From Acidobacteriota bacterium (GTDB taxonomy: Bacteria > Acidobacteriota > UBA890), in contig JAUWTE010000112.1 of assembly GCA_030609765.1 (NCBI GenBank), positions 1 to 8,234 of the forward strand: a DNA stretch of 8,234 nucleotides. The letters run 5' to 3'. The notes under the pieces are model-generated. The model searched no databases. It worked only from the letters and a program-made list of their open reading frames with translations, and was not told the origin of the DNA. The position numbers and the translations under genes were made by a program. Below are positions 5,726 through 8,234 of this stretch, piece by piece. Position 1 is the first letter of the stretch. Each line of letters opens with the position of its first letter.

Positions 5726-5808
5726 TGAGGAGACGATATTGGTGTGTCCCCCGCAAATCGCGCGCGGGACTCCCACGCACTGTCAGAAGGACAACAGGAA
5801 AAGCCAAC

Positions 5809-7440
5809 ATGCGACGACGAGACTTCATGAAGTACAGCCTCATGGGTAGCGCCATGGCGCTCACACCCCAGGCAATGGCGAGGCAAAGGGCGGACTCTGA
5901 TGTTGCTGCCCTGCAACGAACCGCCGCCCCGATCGATCTCGAGGAGATTACGGTCAGCGAACTGCAGGACTACATGGACTCCGGGGAGCTCACGGCTCGA
6001 TCGCTCGCCGAGATGTACCTGCAACGTATCGAGGAGATCGACCGCTCGGGACCGATGCTCAACTCGGTGCTCGAGATCAATCCGGACGCGCTATCGATCG
6101 CCGCCGCCCTCGACGAAGAGCGGGCCTCACGCGGGGCGCGCGGGCCACTGCACGGCATCCCGGTGATGATCAAGGACAACATCGACACCGCCGACCTGAT
6201 GATGACCACGGCCGGGTCGCTGGCGCTTGCCGGCTCGATTCCGGCACGGGATTCGTTCGTCGCCGAAAGACTGCGTGAAGCGGGCGCCGTGATTCTCGCC
6301 AAGACCAACCTCAGCGAATGGGCCAACTTCAGGTCGACGCGCTCGAGCAGCGGTTGGAGCGGCCGCGGCGGCCAGACGCACAATCCATTTGCCCTCGATC
6401 GCACCCCTTGCGGGTCGAGCGCGGGCTCGGGCGCGGCTGTCTCGGGCAACCTGTGTGCCATCGCCATCGGAACCGAGACCGACGGCTCGGTAGTCTGCCC
6501 GTCGTCGGCCAACGGCGTCGTCGGCATCAAGCCCACGGTCGGTCTCGTGAGTCGCTCCGGCATCATTCCCATCTCTCACAGCCAGGACACGGCGGGGCCC
6601 ATGGCACGCACGGTGGCCGATGCCGCGACGTTGCTGGGGGCGCTTACGGGGGTCGACTCACGCGATCTGGCAACCTCACAGAGCCGCGGTCAATCGCACA
6701 CCGACTACACCCAGTTCCTGGAGCCTAACGGCCTGCGTGGCGCGCGCATCGGGGTGGCCCGTAACTTCTTCGGCTTCCATGAGAAGGTAGACGAGCTCAT
6801 GGAGACGGCCATCACGACGATCGAAACGGGTGGGGCGATCATCGTCGACAACGCCAACCTCGACAATACGGACGAGTATGGGGACAGCGAGTTCGAGGTG
6901 ATGTTGTATGAGTTCAAGGCCGACCTGAACTTCTATCTCGAGAGCCTTGGCCCGGGGGCCCCCGTCCATTCTCTGGCCGATGTCATCGCTTTCAATGAGG
7001 CCAACAAAGAGCGCGAGATGCCCTACTTCGGCCAGGAGATCATGCTGATGGCCGAGAAGAAGGGGCCCCTGACCGACCAGGAGTACCTCGACGCGTTGGC
7101 GAAGAACCACCGCCTGTCGCGTGATGAAGGCATCGACAAAGTGATGAATGAGCATCAGCTCGACGCCATCATCGCCCCGACGGCTGGGCCGGCCTGGCCG
7201 ATAGATCTGATCACGGGCGACCACTTCCTCGGCGGGTCCTCGACCCCCGCCGCGGTGTCGGGTTACCCGAGCATCACGGTTCCGTCCGGCTATATCTTCG
7301 GTCTCCCAGTGGGAATCTCCTTCTTTGGCCGAGCCTGGAGCGAGCCGACGCTCATCCGGCTGGCGTACGCGTACGAGCGGTCCAGCAGGCATCGCCAGGC
7401 GCCCGCCTTCCTGCCTACTGCCGACCTGACTGTGTCTTGA
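5809..7440 (+). CDS. Tat-exported amidase, peptide-amidase-like
   Basis: An amidase-signature-family hydrolase of 543 residues that cleaves carboxamide bonds, probably outside the cytoplasm. It starts with a twin-arginine signal RRRDFMK (2-8), a hydrophobic stretch and an AMA site (22-24) suitable for signal peptidase. The Ser-cisSer-Lys triad is complete: K122 in GIPVMIKDNID, S203 in CGSSAGSG, S227 in GTETDGS. This spacing (24 residues between the serines) and the wording of the motifs resemble the peptide amidase Pam of Stenotrophomonas, which removes the C-terminal amide of peptides. Other conserved blocks are AKTNLSEWANF, GIKPTVGLVSRSGIIP and the C-terminal IAPTAGPAWPID with PSITVPSGY. 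The start has AGGAAAA ahead of ATG 5809. An M28 peptidase gene follows after 18 nt. Amidase activity is well supported; peptide specificity is inferred from similarity I recall, and other amides are possible. Confidence 0.92.
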   Translation: MRRRDFMKYSLMGSAMALTPQAMARQRADSDVAALQRTAAPIDLEEITVSELQDYMDSGELTARSLAEMYLQRIEEIDRSGPMLNSVLEINPDALSIAAALDEERASRGARGPLHGIPVMIKDNIDTADLMMTTAGSLALAGSIPARDSFVAERLREAGAVILAKTNLSEWANFRSTRSSSGWSGRGGQTHNPFALDRTPCGSSAGSGAAVSGNLCAIAIGTETDGSVVCPSSANGVVGIKPTVGLVSRSGIIPISHSQDTAGPMARTVADAATLLGALTGVDSRDLATSQSRGQSHTDYTQFLEPNGLRGARIGVARNFFGFHEKVDELMETAITTIETGGAIIVDNANLDNTDEYGDSEFEVMLYEFKADLNFYLESLGPGAPVHSLADVIAFNEANKEREMPYFGQEIMLMAEKKGPLTDQEYLDALAKNHRLSRDEGIDKVMNEHQLDAIIAPTAGPAWPIDLITGDHFLGGSSTPAAVSGYPSITVPSGYIFGLPVGISFFGRAWSEPTLIRLAYAYERSSRHRQAPAFLPTADLTVS

Positions 7441-7458
7441 TACTGCAAGGAGCCACGA

Positions 7459-8234
7459 ATGACTGATCGCCGACCCTTCCGATTCCGTCCGGACATCTCC
7501 TCTGTCGGGCGCCGGGTGGGGCTCCTGGTGGGAGTTCTACTCGCCAGCGTCGTCCTTGCCGGCCTGCTGAAGCCGCCTGCATCAGTCGCGGTGCAGGCGG
7601 ACGATGCGATTGAACCGCTTCCGGGGCTGCTCGAAGATCTCGGCCGCCTGCGCCAGAGCTCCAACGATGCCCGCTTCGAGGTCTTGATTGCCATCCTGGA
7701 AGAGCGCGGTATCCCGTACGAGGTTCAGGAGTTCGCCAACGAGCGCACCGAGCGCTCGCCCAGGTCCGAGGGCCGCAACATCGTCATGACCTTCGGCTCG
7801 GGCACTAGGGACCTGGTGGTTGGAGCCCACTTCGATGCCGTTGCCCTACCCGAGGGCTTCTCCGAGGGCATGGTCGACAACGGCGCCGGGGCAATCATCG
7901 TGACCCGCGTCGCCGAGGCCCTGCAGGAACGCAAGCTCAACCATCGCGTTCGTGTGGTGCTGTTCGACATGGAGGAGATCGGGCTCCTAGGCTCGCGCCA
8001 CTACGCCTCGACCGAGGAGGCAGCCCGCACCGCCGCGATGATCAACCTCGACATCGCCGCCGCCGGGGACGCGGTGCTTTTCGGTCCGGGCCAGAACCAA
8101 GGCAACGGGGTCGTCTACGATGCCGCCTGGCAGGTCTGTGCCAACCAGGACTTCTCTTGTGTTGAGTTCCCGGTCTATCCATCCAGTGACGACCGCTCTT
8201 TCCAGCGCGCCGGGGTGCCGAACATCTCGATCGC
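7459..8234 (+). CDS. Membrane-anchored M28-family zinc peptidase (partial, 3' end missing)
   Basis: The first 258 residues of an M28 metallopeptidase, open to the window edge. A basic N-terminus (MTDRRPFRFR) and a hydrophobic segment (~20-37) act as an uncleaved anchor or signal peptide, putting the enzyme outside the cytoplasm. The M28 metal and catalytic residues appear in order: H124 and D126 in VVGAHFDA, D140 in VDNGAG (bridging ligand), E172 (general base) and E173 (ligand) in MEEIGLLGS, and D198 in INLDIA. SSDDRSF (242-248) fits the later loop; the last histidine ligand lies beyond the window. Members are usually aminopeptidases or related exopeptidases using two zinc ions. ATG 7459 has a perfect AAGGAG at 7447-7452, six bases ahead. 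It probably shares a transcript with the amidase. Confidence 0.9.
   Translation, partial: MTDRRPFRFRPDISSVGRRVGLLVGVLLASVVLAGLLKPPASVAVQADDAIEPLPGLLEDLGRLRQSSNDARFEVLIAILEERGIPYEVQEFANERTERSPRSEGRNIVMTFGSGTRDLVVGAHFDAVALPEGFSEGMVDNGAGAIIVTRVAEALQERKLNHRVRVVLFDMEEIGLLGSRHYASTEEAARTAAMINLDIAAAGDAVLFGPGQNQGNGVVYDAAWQVCANQDFSCVEFPVYPSSDDRSFQRAGVPNISI

Noticed and set aside
5672..5776. N-terminal extension of the DUF2892 protein to 5776
   Set aside because: ATG 5671 has a good ribosome site and gives the usual short family length; the extension is unlike family members and covers a probable promoter.
7582..7970. Minus-strand open frames over the M28 gene
   Set aside because: Antisense to a clear M28 peptidase with ordered metal-binding motifs; no domain in the products.

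Overview
The window is an 8.2-kb piece of a GC-rich bacterial chromosome with ordinary gene density and no sign of phage, IS, CRISPR or RNA genes. The families present (a membrane-anchored Hanks-type Ser/Thr kinase, an AmmeMemoRadiSam radical-SAM enzyme, a Tat-exported amidase, an M28 peptidase and an NTF2-like lipoprotein) together suggest a Gram-negative environmental bacterium of the Acidobacteriota, Gemmatimonadota or Myxococcota kind. This is an inference from gene content and style, not a firm placement.

Left block (1-3431, + strand). After the last 39 codons of an unidentified gene come four tightly packed genes that read as one operon: a 6-TM Ser/Thr protein kinase; a small AhpD/carboxymuconolactone-decarboxylase-fold protein that lacks the redox cysteines; a SagB/nitroreductase-type flavin oxidoreductase; and a GNAT acetyltransferase. 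The gaps are 3, 20 and 5 nt. The oxidoreductase and the acetyltransferase each carry an extra low-complexity loop. In the oxidoreductase this loop contains a perfectly in-register 9-bp tandem repeat (8 units) encoding Val-Ala-Pro/Ser tripeptides. A membrane sensor-kinase co-expressed with two redox-type enzymes and an acetyltransferase is the nearest thing here to an undescribed module.

Middle block (3428-5671). A radical-SAM enzyme of the AmmeMemoRadiSam system (minus strand) converges on the GNAT gene with stop codons overlapping in a CTAG palindrome. Its true start is probably a TTG at 4510, because a good promoter and a good Shine-Dalgarno site lie inside the longer open frame. Divergent from it is an NTF2/SnoaL-like lipoprotein gene (+). 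This converges on a small DUF2892/YgaP-like membrane protein gene (minus).

Right block (5809-8234, + strand). A Tat-exported amidase resembling peptide amidase (Lys-Ser-Ser triad K122/S203/S227) is followed after 18 nt by a membrane-anchored M28 zinc peptidase that runs off the window. The pair looks like an extracytoplasmic peptide-degradation unit.
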